Source: Prostheceraeus crozeri (taxonomy: Eukaryota > Platyhelminthes > Polycladida > Euryleptidae). From it: 64,000 nt of DNA. The DNA lies in contig CAJQUW010006985.1 of NCBI GenBank assembly GCA_907163375.1, positions 186,001 through 250,000 of the forward strand. The letters run 5' to 3'. Each line of letters opens with the position of its first letter. Position 1 is the first letter of the stretch. Shown here piece by piece: positions 35,278 through 47,740 of the stretch. The translations under genes and the position numbers were made by a program. The notes under the pieces are model-generated. The model was given only the letters and a program-made list of their open reading frames with translations, ran no database searches and was not told the DNA's origin.

Positions 35278-37702
35278 CAGTCACTTAATAATTCCTTGCC
35301 ATATGTGTAATGTCAATTGGTCCAAAGTGTGGTTAGATACGCACTTGTTACATACTTAGACTAATTTCACAGTTCACTGCGAGCTACGAAATTCTCTTCA
35401 ATATAGGCAGGTTTCCTACTCATCAAGTGGCCGACAAAAGGCCCGAAAATGTCGTGCATTAATATCGTGATGATATTCATTTTCTACATATTACACCAAC
35501 ACAGTATTTTTTGATGTCCTAATCATTAGATAAATGAGATCATTAGTAGCCTTGTCATGACATTTTGATGCCATACAACAAGTAGGCACTGACCGCTGTT
35601 TTCCTGTCGCTCTGAAAACACTGAACGCGAAGCGCTAAAAATAGTGATTTAGAAGAGCTGGAAAATCTCATTCTATCGACTTGGGATCCCTAAGCTTCAT
35701 AGCACATAAATGCCTGAGCAGTCCATGTTCAGTCCATTATGATGTGGATCACCTTCATTCTTTATCTGTCTTGATGTAGGTAGAGCATACTAACAAAGGA
35801 TTTCGTGTATAAAGTTTTGGTGATAGCAAGATTCATAATTTGGCGAAAACCAAATGCCGGGATCTCTGGGCTGGGTTCTCTAGATTGTCAAAAATATACT
35901 GGTGACACTTTGTATCATCGGATTCCGGAACCACAAAGTGCAACATGATCATTTTGCTTTGACTGCAATGAAGAAGGACGGGAGAGGTTAAAAATCTCCA
36001 ACTCTCTCAGGTTTTGTCAACTGTATAATATAATGTACACAATTCTTGCGCTCCGAAATAATAATTGCAAGTTCAGTGTAAAATCATCCGCAAATAAACA
36101 CATGATATTCCTATGTTCTTAACTGCCATTTTATAATATTTGTGGTACTTCGTATCCATGTTAGCTTATTTCCATACTTTCCTATCACTGATGTTGAAAC
36201 CGATAGGTATTTGTTTCCGAGCTTCCGATAGTATTTGTCCGATAGGCAATGGAAACCACCACAATTTAGAAGCATGCACTGTACAAAATGAATGTTGATA
36301 GCATTCTGACAATAATGATAGGACAACAAGCTGTTGATATCACTTGGAGATGACTTCCGCCTTCACTGGCAGTCCTTTTATACCGCCAGCGTGGCCTAGT
36401 GAAGAAGGTGCTTCGATTCGAAACGTGTGTCGGGCGAGTGCGGTCGGGGAATCAAGGATATTGGTGTCTTTATTGATTTAGAAGTTGTCATTCTCACAAA
36501 TTATTATGTAGATAGACGATAAGTGCAGTCCAAGACCAAGACATCAGTGTGAAACTCGTAGTCGCAACCTGTGATATCGATAATAAATAACAGTTTGAGA
36601 AGTATTTGCAAACGCAGAATTTGAATATTGAAACATGCAATTCTAGTGTCATTATTAGTTCTGCTTATTCATGCATTTTGCACGGAAGTGAATTTCTCAA
36701 CATTTCATGAAGCATCACTGTTTCAATTATAAGAATTAATCACCATAATTCGCGATTTTTATTTGTAATACTCCAGAATTTTCTTCCAGTCAATCCTTCT
36801 GATGCCAAATTCTTTCGATGTTGAAAGTATAGGTTTTCCGTCTCCTAAACTTGTCATTACAGTTTCCAAAGTAATTTTTTCGATGTGACGCTAGTCATTG
36901 TCTATTCTGTTCGCTAATTTCGGGATAAAAGCAAATTACAAACATCTCATTTCCCTTAGTGAATATTCTGATGAGCAATAATGTGTAGTTGTGATGCATC
37001 TGTTGAGCACATTCCTTTTTTGACTTACTGAGTATGACTACTCCAAACAGAGCACATGATTGTAACTGACCAAGCTCCACGTTTTGCAGTGTAAGTTTTT
37101 TTGACATACTCTTGAGAAAACAGAGCATTTCTTGTCTCGCATTGTAAAAGTCGCCTTCTGAGGTTGATGATTGCTATCGACCTCTGAAGGTGGAGGACAC
37201 AGAAGGTCCGTTGTTGTTTGCGAACAAACTTTTAACAATTCTAGAAGAAAGATTTTCTGTTTTCTCGGGAGTTTTGGTCAAATAGACTTACATTGCAACA
37301 CAATACAATCGAACAGCACTTTGAAAAGAAACGTCTAAAATTAATGTTTGAGCATCACAGTAACATGAGAACATTGCGCAAGAGAAATCATGTCACTTTC
37401 ATTCTACAGTGCGCCTTTATTGTGAACAATTAATCAAGATCAAATAAAACACGACATTTGTTAGAATTTCATAAGACTATGTCTGTGGGTGTCAAAGCAG
37501 AAGGAGAGATCGCACTTGACCTTCTTGAGGACACTGCATTATTGCGTCGTTTGCGAGTGGAATTTCATAAGTGTCACCGAGATCTATTTTTACATCTTCA
37601 TCTGAGAACTTATTTTCATCAGTTTGCACTAAAACAAAATTTCAATATTTTTGCTGTGCTATCTTCATCTGACATGAACTGTGATCGGAAAATTTCTTGC
37701 AG
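35278..37702. other. Intronic sequence
   Basis: AT-rich with no exon signal. At 36396-36431 a CTAGTGAAGA...TTCGAAAC..GTGTC string resembles the ribozyme-like ends of Penelope elements but has no clear helix II. The tract before 37703 ends TTTCTTGCAG. Confidence 0.35.
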
Positions 37703-37851
37703 AGATCTCTTGAATCGGAGGAAATGAAGGAAGAGGGATTGGCAGAAGAAGAGTCGCCTACGCGGATAGGATCCTCCAGTTCAAAGGCCGTCGAGGAATT
37801 GGCTGAATTACTTGCAGACAGCGATGATGATGAACCGAGGTCACTCAGCAG
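37703..37851 (+). CDS. HEAT-repeat protein, exon 3 of those visible (acidic Ser-rich segment)
   Basis: A 149-nt exon with acceptor TTTCTTGCAG and donor GTATGT (37852). It starts in phase 0, as the end of exon 2 requires, and ends with AG of a split codon. It reads RSLESEEMKEEGLAEEESP, TRIGSSSSKAVEELAELLAD and SDDDEPRSLS: low-complexity, acidic, with Glu, Asp and Ser runs and one probable short helix (AVEELAELLA). Such segments are usually disordered and a common site of casein-kinase-2 phosphorylation; that role here is inference. A phase-compatible terminal exon exists at 56941. Confidence 0.6.
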
Positions 37852-38208
37852 GTATGTGACCATTATTCAACGAGTATCAAAAGTTACTTAGCGTGCTTGC
37901 GTTTTCCTCATTAAAAGGCTTTGATTATGATACATACTACAAAGCTCCGAAACATACGCAGTTAGATCAATGAGGCTAAGCTGCAAAGAAAACAGATCCA
38001 GGCAGGCAGCCTTTTTGCTCACCGCTCTTCTTGGCATCACAATGAGAAACTTCGAACCAGTGACGTTGAAGTCAGAATTAGAGAATAACGGTGCTATCTA
38101 TCATAAAACTGTCACACTGTTCGTTAAGACGGAGATTAAAGAATAAGATGCTGCCAAAGGAAATGATGAAAAAATCTAACAAAAAACGCGTCTTCCGTTT
38201 TTTTCAGA

Positions 38209-38577
38209 TTATCTCTCGTTGGTACTTGACATTGGAAGTAATAAATAAATTATTGATGAATTTAATATTTTTTCATGATAGGATGTCAGAAAGTAATTGC
38301 CAAAAGTTATCGATGTCTCATTAGAATACCAGAAAAGAATTATTATGCAGCTTTTCCCATTCTTTTGACAGGCATTCTTTGACTTTTGAATGGATAGGTC
38401 TAAAATGCTCAGAATATCATTATTAGATGCTTCTACAGTAAATTGGATCACACTATTGACAGAATCAAATATGTTCAGAATAACTTTGAAGTTGGTAATG
38501 GAATGCCTCAATCGTCCATGCATCAACAAATTACCATGCCAGTTGTAAAAAGACAATTCAGTGTCCATATAGTTAGA
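38209..38577 (-). mobile_element. Penelope-like element reverse-transcriptase fragment
   Basis: The 119-codon minus-strand frame aligns by eye with the palm/thumb of PLE RTs. YMDTELSFYNWHGN corresponds to the catalytic YVDD..V.WPHG block. INSxHPxIQFTVE is matched by FDSVNSVIQFTVE, LPFLDVxI by ILSILDLSI, and the YxKxTxTxxYL..SxHxxxK..II block by FWYSNETSIT FGNYF..SYHEKILNSSIIYL. The catalytic Asp pair is not conserved, so it is a relic. No other part of the element adjoins it recognisably. Confidence 0.6.
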
Positions 38578-38766
38578 AACTGTAATAACCAGTGGTCATG
38601 AAAAATTCATTGCATAGTCAAATGATGACAATAAGTAATTCATTGCAATTAATTTTTGATAAACTCAGGTGATAGCAGTCTTCTAACTCCAACTTCCTTG
38701 TTTCGGACCTATACCATGATAGGAAAAGATAAGTGATAAATTTTAGTACTTAGTAATGTAATGTGT

Positions 38767-38952
38767 TGGTCTAAACTCCCCATGCTGGGGACTTGGACGG
38801 TGCTGGCAGACTGAGACTTTAATTAATCTGGAACGTTGTGATCTTTTAATCCGGATGCCCCTCCAGGCGACTTCCATGACACGTTTTCCGGGCTCGACCT
38901 CTGGATCGAATGTTCGCTAAGGCAAGCACTTGACCACTGTTTCACGGACACC
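38767..38952 (-). mobile_element. tRNA-derived SINE, family A
   Basis: Minus strand: head GGTGTCCGTGAAACAGTGG, TCAAGTGCTTGCCTTAGC, B-box region AGGTCGAGCCCGG, body GGGGCATCCGGATTAAAAG, end CCCCAGCATGGGGAGTTTAG. More diverged than the 35101 copy. Short ATGTAAT repeats flank it. Confidence 0.85.
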
Positions 38953-39524
38953 ACATGTAATATGAATTATTAGGATGAATCAACTCGTGAATGCATACAG
39001 TGGTACGATAGAGCATGGATTCCTGAAATGATGAAATATATAGTGACAGGATCACATGATGGAAATTTGAATCTCCAAAATGACTGAGATAGACATTCCA
39101 ACGATATGAAGAGGACTGATTGCCGGACCAGTTGCCATGTAGTCGCTTCCTCTGAAGCATCTCGACGACTTCACTCAGCGTGACATGCAAAACTTTGACG
39201 TCTCATCAACATTCCTTTCCAGCTGCCAATCACCGTTGCTCATATATTATCAGGGGGAGGAGAATGAGTGAGAAGAAATCAGACAACAAGGCAGGGTTTT
39301 TGAAGAAAATTCAACTGAATAAGACACGTTACAGAAAATTCAACAACTGTTGATCGATTACAGTCTCCATCTGGTAGAAATCAAGTTTTTTAATAGACTA
39401 ATCAATTCCTTCATTCAGACATTCTTTGAATAAAACACTCTGAAATGCTGTCACGTAATCCTTGCGTATAACAATAAGCGCATGTACAGTAGTAATCATG
39501 ACTTTTGTTGCAGGATTGCATAGG

Positions 39525-39896
39525 TTAACAAATAAAATTTCGTGATGAATACTGTCCTGGAGTGCTACTGTGGCTCATAACGTTCCAGCATTCTGACCAA
39601 TTCAGTTTCTTCAATTCGTGACTTTGAATAAATGGTGGAGCGTCTCCTGTGGCTGGAGACATTTTTAAGGCGATGATGTTGATCCAAGTCGTTATTGTTG
39701 GACCAGACAGACAGGTGGCTTCCAAAATGTATTTTTTGGTTGACATGCTGTACTTTCGGCTTTTGTTTTTCTCAGATTTCTCGACTACTTGTTCGGCTTG
39801 AATACAAGAATCATTCGCATTTGATGTTGAATAATTGTCTGCAACTGTGGCATACCAGACCAGAACTTCTCCCAGCGTAGAAAAGAAAACTAGCAA
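39525..39896 (-). other. 123-codon frame of unknown function
   Basis: One of the longest frames in the window. The minus-strand reading has balanced composition (KSEKNKSRKYSMSTKKYI, then PTITTWINIIAL and PPFIQSHELKKLNWSECWNV) rather than the Phe/Ile-rich look of chance frames. It has no recognised domain and no convincing splice sites, and it ends close to repeat D copy 2. It could be a decayed transposon gene or a chance frame. Confidence 0.25.
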
Positions 39897-39915
39897 TGTC
39901 TTCCGGCCTTTTCCG

Positions 39916-40480
39916 TCTGCACTGTGAAACCCACCCGCACAGAATTAGATATTTTGTTTATCTGCTTCGGTTTGCTAGAAATGTGATTGATTCGAAATCG
40001 CCGGCACATTGTGGAACCTATTAGGTGGGCAAGAAGGAATTCCTAATACCTTACAGAGATAGGAAAAAAAGTCGTGCGTCGCTTGCGGATTAATGTGAGT
40101 TCCAGCAAAGTGCTTCGATTGCCAAAATTCCTACAGATTCGAAGAATTCAGATCACTGCCCACAAGTTTTCTCCATAATGTTGACCCTTCCAATCATTAT
40201 TAAAGAAAGTAGCAGGCGTACGAAAATTAGTTCACTTGATGATTTCACATCCTCTCCTCGGCATTGCTCACTGTATAGTGCATCAATCGAAGCCAAACAG
40301 CGATGTGTGTTTTGGTATGTGCGAAGTGATATCACAGCACACACGTCTCTCTCACTGGCTCTGGTGTCCTCTGCTGACAGCTTATTGTTTGCCATTTCCA
40401 ACAGTAAGCGATACACGAATTATCCATTCGAGAAGGAGCAGGTTGTCTAATTCTGTGATGTGCCATTTCGATATTAAGGT
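39916..40480 (+). repeat. Interspersed repeat D, copy 2
   Basis: Contains GCACAGAATTAGAT, AGGTGGGCAAGAAGGAATTC, CTAATACCTTACAGAGATAG, CAAAGTGCTTCGATTGCC, CCATAATGTTGACCCTTCC, TAGCAGGCGTACGAAAATTA and GTTCACTTGATGATTTCAC, matching copies 1 and 3 in the same orientation. Confidence 0.75.
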
Positions 40481-41503
40481 TGAATACGATTCTTCCATTC
40501 TAGGAAACCGACGACGCGCATATCAATCTAATTCTGTGCCTACCCGGCTCCACTAGAGCAGGATAACCTGCGACATTTAAAGCTCACTGCACTTCATCAT
40601 TCGGCTCATTGTATTCAGCTCATTGTGAGATATTGTGCGATAAACATGACATTCAAACGATGATGGAAAGTAGTCCAGCATTCTTTTATGGCAGAATTTT
40701 ATTCTTAGTAATTTGAATAATTAATTAATAAGGATTGAAGACGCTCTGTAATCTGTAAGTTCACAAATACAGTATTGTTGTGACCATTCGGTCGGACAAA
40801 TCTTAGAAAAACTCTATGTAGCTCTCGCATGTAGCTAATCAACACTGATCGGCCCTGGCCTACAGACTGGTAAAAATTGATTTATGTGTACATGTTCAAA
40901 CGCAAAGTGCACTTTTAAAAACGAGTCAAGATTCAGGTCGAAGTAGTCACTGAAATTTTGACAAAGGATTCACTCATGTTGTAAATAACTTTGATAACAC
41001 AAGCACAAAATGAAAATTGCTAAAACTGCACGAAGTATACATTATCACAAATGCGTATATTGACAGTACTGTACTTATTAAAACAACATTTTCTCATCAA
41101 GACTTCGAGCAGAGATTTATTAGATAAAAAACATGAACTTCTCTGTTTTTGAAATTAGCATTTCTGAAGAATCAGTAGGAGCTATTTTTGTCTGTTCTCA
41201 AAGCAGTTGATGATAGTTAGCTCTTTTATCTACAATAAGCATCATAAGTACATTCTTCTAGACTTTATTTCCGTGCAAATAGACTCGGATTCCGATGCTC
41301 AGGTTCAATTTGACGAATATTATTGGATAGAGGAATCTAATTGAACATAAAATCATTGCTTTGTGTCTAGATAGCTTAGATAATGTCATTAATAACGTGC
41401 AACTGTAGAATGGATGCCCAGAATTCGGGTTTAATATTCAAATAATATTTTTCTTTATCAACACGGTGATGGGATTACCATAAGACCACACTTTGGACTC
41501 TGG
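40481..41503. other. Intronic sequence, nothing recognised
   Basis: AT-rich; no repeat or exon signal. Confidence 0.4.
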
Positions 41504-41676
41504 TGGGTTTCGCGAGCTTTCGGACCTCGTACTTCATCAGGCGAAAAGCTGTCTACAAGTTGCCGGTTTGTTGTGCTGAACACTGCTGTCACGAATGATG
41601 TGCCCACTAGCACCTAGTCGGTCGATATAGTATTCGCCTGACCAATGACAACGTCCGAACTCAGAAAGCTCGCGAC
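41504..41676. repeat. Inverted pair resembling Penelope-like element ends
   Basis: 41504-41546 (minus strand TTCGCCTGATGAAG, GAGGTCCGAAAGCTCGCGAA) and 41633-41676 (plus strand TTCGCCTGACCAATG, GTCCGAACTCAGAAAGCTCG) are inverted copies 86 bp apart. A similar series (CCTTGAAAAGAG, CCG.GAAAGCGCTCGGGG) lies in the PLE remnant at 61.9-62.7 kb, which is why I link the two. No well-paired helix II is present, so I do not call a ribozyme here. Confidence 0.4.
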
Positions 41677-44600
41677 AAGAGATTTATTTCGAGCCTACAA
41701 AAATGATTTTTTTAATTATCCGTTCATAGTAGCCAACTGGCTGGATGATTCCTCCATTTCTCCTTTCTTAATTAATGCCATCCTAACCCTATTGCAAGGA
41801 TTGAGCCGCAATTATTTCAAGCAATGATCTGCAAACGAAAGCAATTTCTGTTTGTTAGCAGTTCATGATTTACAATGACTTCCATTTTGGTAATTTCACA
41901 TTTTCCTTTAATTAGCACACAATGCCCTGACCATGTCACTTCTTCGAGGACAGCTGCTCCCACAATCTTAGCCTTTAGAGCTCTTGGTATATGCGGGTAC
42001 CTTCTCCTTGTAAGCAGCTAGAGATTTGTGTTTGGACAGTACAACATGACATTGTTCCCTTTATGGTAGTATTGATTGTGCAGTTACCAAGCTTAGTCAA
42101 GTTAATAAGCAATTCCTAATTCAAATAAACTATAGCAAGTCCATTAGTTCAGTAATAAAAATAATGCACGTCAAACATGAAAATTCAGAAATCAAATGAA
42201 TCATTTAATTGTTTCTTGCATGCCGGTGTTTCAGAATGCTGGTATGAAATCTTTATCTGAAGCTAGGCATTATCACGTGAGGGCTCGAGGCAGATCGCTA
42301 GTTGGTGTTTAGGGTCATAAAGTGACATGTCGAACTCTAATTTCCATTGGTTTATAGCTTAGTGTAAGTGGGGGATTCAAAGAAATTGTCATTCAAAGTT
42401 AGGAAATTCTAATGTTCATATTTTGTGTAAATGAATCATGCGTGGTTACCAAGAACTTTCTGCCAAAACTCAATGTCTCCTGATGTGCATGAAATTTGTG
42501 ACAAAACCTCTCAATTCTAACTTAATTGACTTAATTGAAAGAAAGTCATTTTTACATGCACATGCACGCCAATAATTGGTTTATAAAATTTCTTGTGTCT
42601 CTGCGAATATTGAAACGTTTTTTATGTGTTTGTTATGATTTGCAATCCCCATTTATTGTGAAATCTTATTGACTCAACAAACACGTGAATATTTTCATGC
42701 TTGGTTAAGTGAATATTTCAACTTGATATTTATAATTTGAATATTAATTATCGAATTCAACTTAATATATCCTTCAATTAAATTGGTTAGAGCGGTAAGT
42801 ACGTACTCGTGCAATGTTTTCACTGCAATAAAAGAGCTGTATGCGAATATTAAAATCTTCTGCCTGACTGAATGCAGTCAAACTTCACGAGTCTGCATTT
42901 CGAGATCATCTAGCAAATCCTAATATATATGTCTGTGCCTTAATACTTCACTATGCCGGTTATTTTTCTACAAGTGTATGGTAATATTTTTAATTTAACC
43001 TTAAGTTAAGTTCTCAGTGCCGTCTCCTTGCAAGTAAATGTTTTGTCTCGTCTGTCTCTGTCAGAAGTCGGCTAAGGACGTTTGAATACTAACTTTTCTT
43101 CGCACTGTAGTCGAATTGTACAGGCCATCAGATGAAATTTTTATTCAGTGTATTGAGGTAAAAACGGCGAACTGATAGTTTTCCTGAAACAAGTTTGTAC
43201 ATTGATTATTTAACTTGAAGCAATCCTTTACATCTCTGTTTAATCTGGTGTTCCACAGGGCTACGGTTTGCCACTTGCGTTTCTTTCGTTGACGATATAG
43301 TCGAAAAGTCTGTTACCGATAATTCGAAATGTTGATATTGATGAACTCGTCAATATGAGTCAAATGGTCTCAAATTTAGCAGCAAATATAGTACTATGGC
43401 TTTATCGATGTATGTTCCTTTAATTTACATGCATGGCATCGTTTGCGACGTCTGGAGTTTTCCTGCATGATAGACTCAATGAAGTTGTAAGATCTGTAAA
43501 AAGGCTTCACAAAACAAACTTACATTTCACGGGTACTGAAAACGCTGTTTATGAAGAAAGTTTGAATAATGATGCTATACAACGCTTTCGCTTTATGTCA
43601 TTTGCAGTACCTTTTTTGTGGGATATTATATTAAATTATAATAAATTTAAGACTGTGACACCGTTGCCATGGCATCGTTTGTGACAATTTCTCTACATTT
43701 TCACAAGGCAATATCACCAAGCGATGAAGTTCTTCGAAGCCATGCATCTAGCATCCTGCATCTCATTTTTCTACTCTATCAATCGTAAGATTGACATTTG
43801 CACTGACGAGATTCTCATTGAGTCGATAAGCGTCTATTTCCTTCTTCTTGCTTTTAAACAAAAAAGTAGTATGGTGAAAAATTTGACTGGGCTGTCATCA
43901 AATTAACCAAAACTTATTTTCTTTAATGTATGCTTCCATGATACGATCAATACTTTTTCAAATCAACTTTGTACAATGCAACATAATATTTTTAATCATT
44001 TTGCATTTAATATATTGTGTGTCTACGTGATCCTGGCCTTTGATATCGATCATCGCTTATTTGATAGAGCGATAGTCTGCAGTACTCAGGGTCTTACTTA
44101 GGTTCACTACTTCATTCACAGCCTATTTCTATGGAGAACAAGTAAGCATGTTTTCCTCTTTAATGATGACATTTTCAACCATTTGCCAGATTGGCGACCC
44201 CTATATCAGGTGAACAATTCAATTTATCAAGCAGAAATTGTGATTGTTTTTCAACTTCATATGCTGAGTTTTATACCAGCTAATTAAGTAGTAACACGTA
44301 TATTCTCAAAAAATGAAAATTGCTTTGTTTGCATGGAGAATACATATTTGACGAACGACAGACGAGACGTTCACACGTTTGCAGTACATGGACATCGAGA
44401 CCCTGCTCTCTGCAAACACTCCGTAACATCAATATGTACTTTGAAAACAATTTTCCATAAGCTGGAAAACTACGTGTAAAAAGTGTCAAAATCAAGTAAA
44501 CAATATTTAAATCGTTAATGCAAATTGTCCTCCAATGCACTGTTAAAATCTGCATAATGCATTCTTAAATTCTGCGCACACTCTCAGAGTATCACGGTTC

Positions 44601-44707
44601 TCCTTCTTAGACATGCGTTTCCTATGCAGATACAGAGCAGCTATTAATAGAAACATGAACTGTTTGAAAACATCACAAAGATTCGCAGTGTCAGTTCGTC
44701 CATGCAT
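41677..44707. other. Intronic sequence, nothing supported
   Basis: About 3 kb of AT-rich DNA. The frame at 43433-43684 has no motif or splice context. Confidence 0.4.
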
Positions 44708-44772
44708 AAAATAGAATGATGTCCTAAGACTTGAACACTTAAGCGCTAACTTCCTTTGCAGCCCATGCGGAC
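44708..44772 (+). repeat. Relative of the hammerhead hairpin's left arm
   Basis: AAATAGAATGATGTCCTAAG, ACTTGAACACTTAAGC and CTTTGCAGCCCAT align with the left arm at 49868-49925 (TAGAAAGATGTCCTCAG, ACTTGAACAATTTAAGC, CATTGGCAGCC). No ribozyme core can be found next to it. Confidence 0.55.
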
Positions 44773-45289
44773 AGCATGTGGACGATGGGTATACCATACT
44801 GCGAATGTAGGTTCGTTATTCCACTTCAATGTTTGGCCTCCCTTTGATTCAAAGCGAACATCGTTCTCCATTTCAATGCGATCAAGGAACTCAATAGGAA
44901 TGTAGAGAGATAGCACTGTTTTAAAACAAGCATTATGAACTGACCTTTAGCAAGCTGGCATCATGAAGTGACTGTCTTTTACTAGAAAAACATTGAATCA
45001 AACTCAACATTTGCCAAGGTCACATAGCTAATATCATATTGATTCTATCGTAAAAGCTTCTAACAACTGTCATGAAATTCAAGATTCATACATAATTGAA
45101 TCACGTTCTACTTGAATTGCTAAATGACAACAATTTGAATTTGGGAGTGTGTAAGTAAGCAAGTACTGATGATACGAATACCAAGAATACTGCATATGGT
45201 TTTTGCTGCAACCATAGAAGCTATTTTCCCAATACTTCTCAGTTGACTACCTTTTCCCATGCAAATAATTTGAAAATTAGTTGCAGTGA

Positions 45290-45786
45290 TATTAAGGAAA
45301 CGATGTGCCGATGCCAACTGTCTTTTTAGTAAGTTGTTACGGAAATCGACTGCGATATGAAGAGCGCTTATGTGAGCTATGTGATAATTCGAAAGTGGAG
45401 ACTCTGTATCATTTCATGATAGAATGCTCACTATATCAAAATTTACGACAAGAAACAGCGCCTTTGTTATGCAACTGTAGCAATACAACAGAATTCAATA
45501 AATTGATGAATATTTTAACTCCAAAACTGGTAAAATCCATCGCGAGGTTTCTCAAAAAAGCAAACGACTTGCGAACGATAACTAAGGAAATCACTAATCA
45601 ATAAATATGAAATCTGGAAATTTATTTTCGTCAATTCTCCTCTCCTTCCTGTTCAGAATATATTTTAACAACACCGACCGCACGCTGTTTTCTGCCATCA
45701 AACTATGTTTTTTATGTATGTGAGCACACATGCTCCTGTTTTCCAATGTTCTTGGAAATAAACATTTTTGACTTTTGACTTTTGTG
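45290..45786 (+). mobile_element. CR1/Jockey-like LINE 3' end
   Basis: The open frame to 45604 contains RYEERLCELCDNSKVETLYH, FMIECSLYQNLR and a C-terminal helix, the Cys-His zinc-knuckle region (R.C..C....E...H....C..Y..LR) that ends many CR1-, L2- and Jockey-type RT proteins. The stop at 45602 is followed by a 150-bp 3' UTR, AATAAA and a tail of TTTTGAC repeats (45765-45784), as in CR1. RT motifs upstream are not preserved, so it is a 5'-truncated insertion. Confidence 0.85.
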
Positions 45787-45790
45787 CGAA

Positions 45791-47030
45791 TAGATGCGAA
45801 TCAGATGCGTTTCATCTACTGCAACTAATGTTAAAGTGAATATTAGCTTAATTGAAGGAAGGGTCTCTTTCTTTTCTCATCGTAATTTGACCTCATGTGC
45901 AAGAATGTTTGTCTCTTGGATTCTTCCTGGATTTTAGAGATTGATACATAAAAGAAACTCGTTTACATGAATCTTGATGTAGAGATTATCAGAAATACAT
46001 TTTCTAATGTGACCTTTCTTAATGTGTGTGTTGTTTACTTTACTATCTGACGCTGAAAGAGATGACATACCATGGACGATAAATTTAGATTATTGAGTAT
46101 CTATCATAAAACTCAATTAATGTTCTGCTCACAAAATTGCTACAATCATTGATTCAGCACAAATAAATTTGATTATTTTTAATCAACTACAGTAGGAGCA
46201 CCTGGAAAATAAATAAGTACAAATACCGCACCATTGCAGAATTCAGTAACCTTTCTACTAAACATGTTGTCTTCATTGCTGACAAAGATATTTTTTCCAC
46301 GTTTTTGAATATCACATGTATTCAACACGTGTAGAGCGAAAGATATGAAATGTTGAGAAATTACAAGGCTTTCCGATACTATGTCATGTGATCGAGGGAG
46401 TGGCGCGGCTTAAATTTTTGATATACTGATTGAAGATTCAACAAAATCAAAAATATTCTAATATGATGCAAACAAAATTTGAACCAAGGATTCGTATACT
46501 TTTCAGAGTTCTTTGCAGATAAACCGGATCGAATCATGGGTATGATCCGGGATATTTGGATTTTCTAATTATCTGCTAGCAGCACATTGAAATAGTGGGC
46601 TAGATATTGCTTCATACTATTTTCGTCACAAATTTTATTTGTTAGTGAAATCTCGTCTATGCATATACTCGTCAATATTTATCATTTCAATGACACCAAA
46701 AGTCAGTAAAATTAATGAATTGGGTTGTGACTATATATCTGGTGTCTATATTAACAAATATAAGAAAAATGCTATCTTAACTCCTGCAACTTATGTGTCC
46801 TTTTTATGAGAACCCACATCTGACCATTGCATTCTTGGAATGACAAATATTACAATACAAGCAAATTGTTTGTACATTTTTTTCAAAAGAGGATCCTTGC
46901 CTGTGCTACCGTAAAGGAAAGAAAGTGCATCATTTACAAAACTAAACTTCTCTCAGCTATCTAAGCAATGAGATTATCCGATGTGCGAGCCGTCACCGAA
47001 ATATCCTAGCAGTCGTACAGTCTACATAGT
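45791..47030. other. Intronic sequence, nothing recognised
   Basis: AT-rich; no repeat or coding signal. Confidence 0.4.
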
Positions 47031-47740
47031 CCGGCAGCCAGAACGAGTTTCTGAAGGGAACGAGACCGAAAGTGAGACTTTCACACAATGATGTACATCC
47101 TCTGCCCACTACGAATCGGTGCGCCTGCCGAGTTCTAGTAAGTTCCTCTTCTTGTCAGACAGGATCAAAGAAAAATGCATGTAAATCCAATGGGACGCAG
47201 ATTGTAGTTTTTGTCTATAATGAAATTTTGTATGTTTCTTCTGATTAAACGAAAAGTGATAAACTCTGACTCATAATTTTTGGCATGGAATGTCTTCACG
47301 TCATTTCCTTTCATGTTCAAGCACCCCTGTCTATGAAGCTAAACACATTTATACTTGGCGAGCCTTTTAATGTCGGCAAACATTAGCATTTTGATCAACT
47401 GTATCCACATTCCACCACATTCTCACATACATTGACAATCAGAAGCATGATAATAGCACATGCACATCATAGGAAATGACCTGAAGACATTCCATGTCAA
47501 AGATTATGAATCTAGACTTAATACTTTCCAGTTAATAAGCGAAAACATCGAAAATTTCATTTTAATCAAAAACTGCAATCTGCGTCCCTTTGGATTTACA
47601 TGTGTTTTTCTTTGATCCTGTCTGACAAGAAGATGAACTCACTAGAACTCGGCAGACGCACCGATTTTAGTAGGCATAAGATGTACATCATTCTGTGAAA
47701 GTCTCACTTTCAGCCTCGTTCCCTTGAGAAACTCGAACAG
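47031..47740. repeat. Fold-back element E, 710 bp
   Basis: Left arm 47031-47322 and right arm about 47462-47740 are reverse complements with moderate divergence. Shared blocks are GAGAAACTCG, GGGAACGAG, GATGTACATC, CTCGGCAGACGCACCGAT-like, CTTGTCAGACAGGATCAAAG and GGAAATGAC. The central 140 bp plus right arm have a second copy at 1245-1660, proving this is a dispersed mobile family and not a local duplication. Confidence 0.8.
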
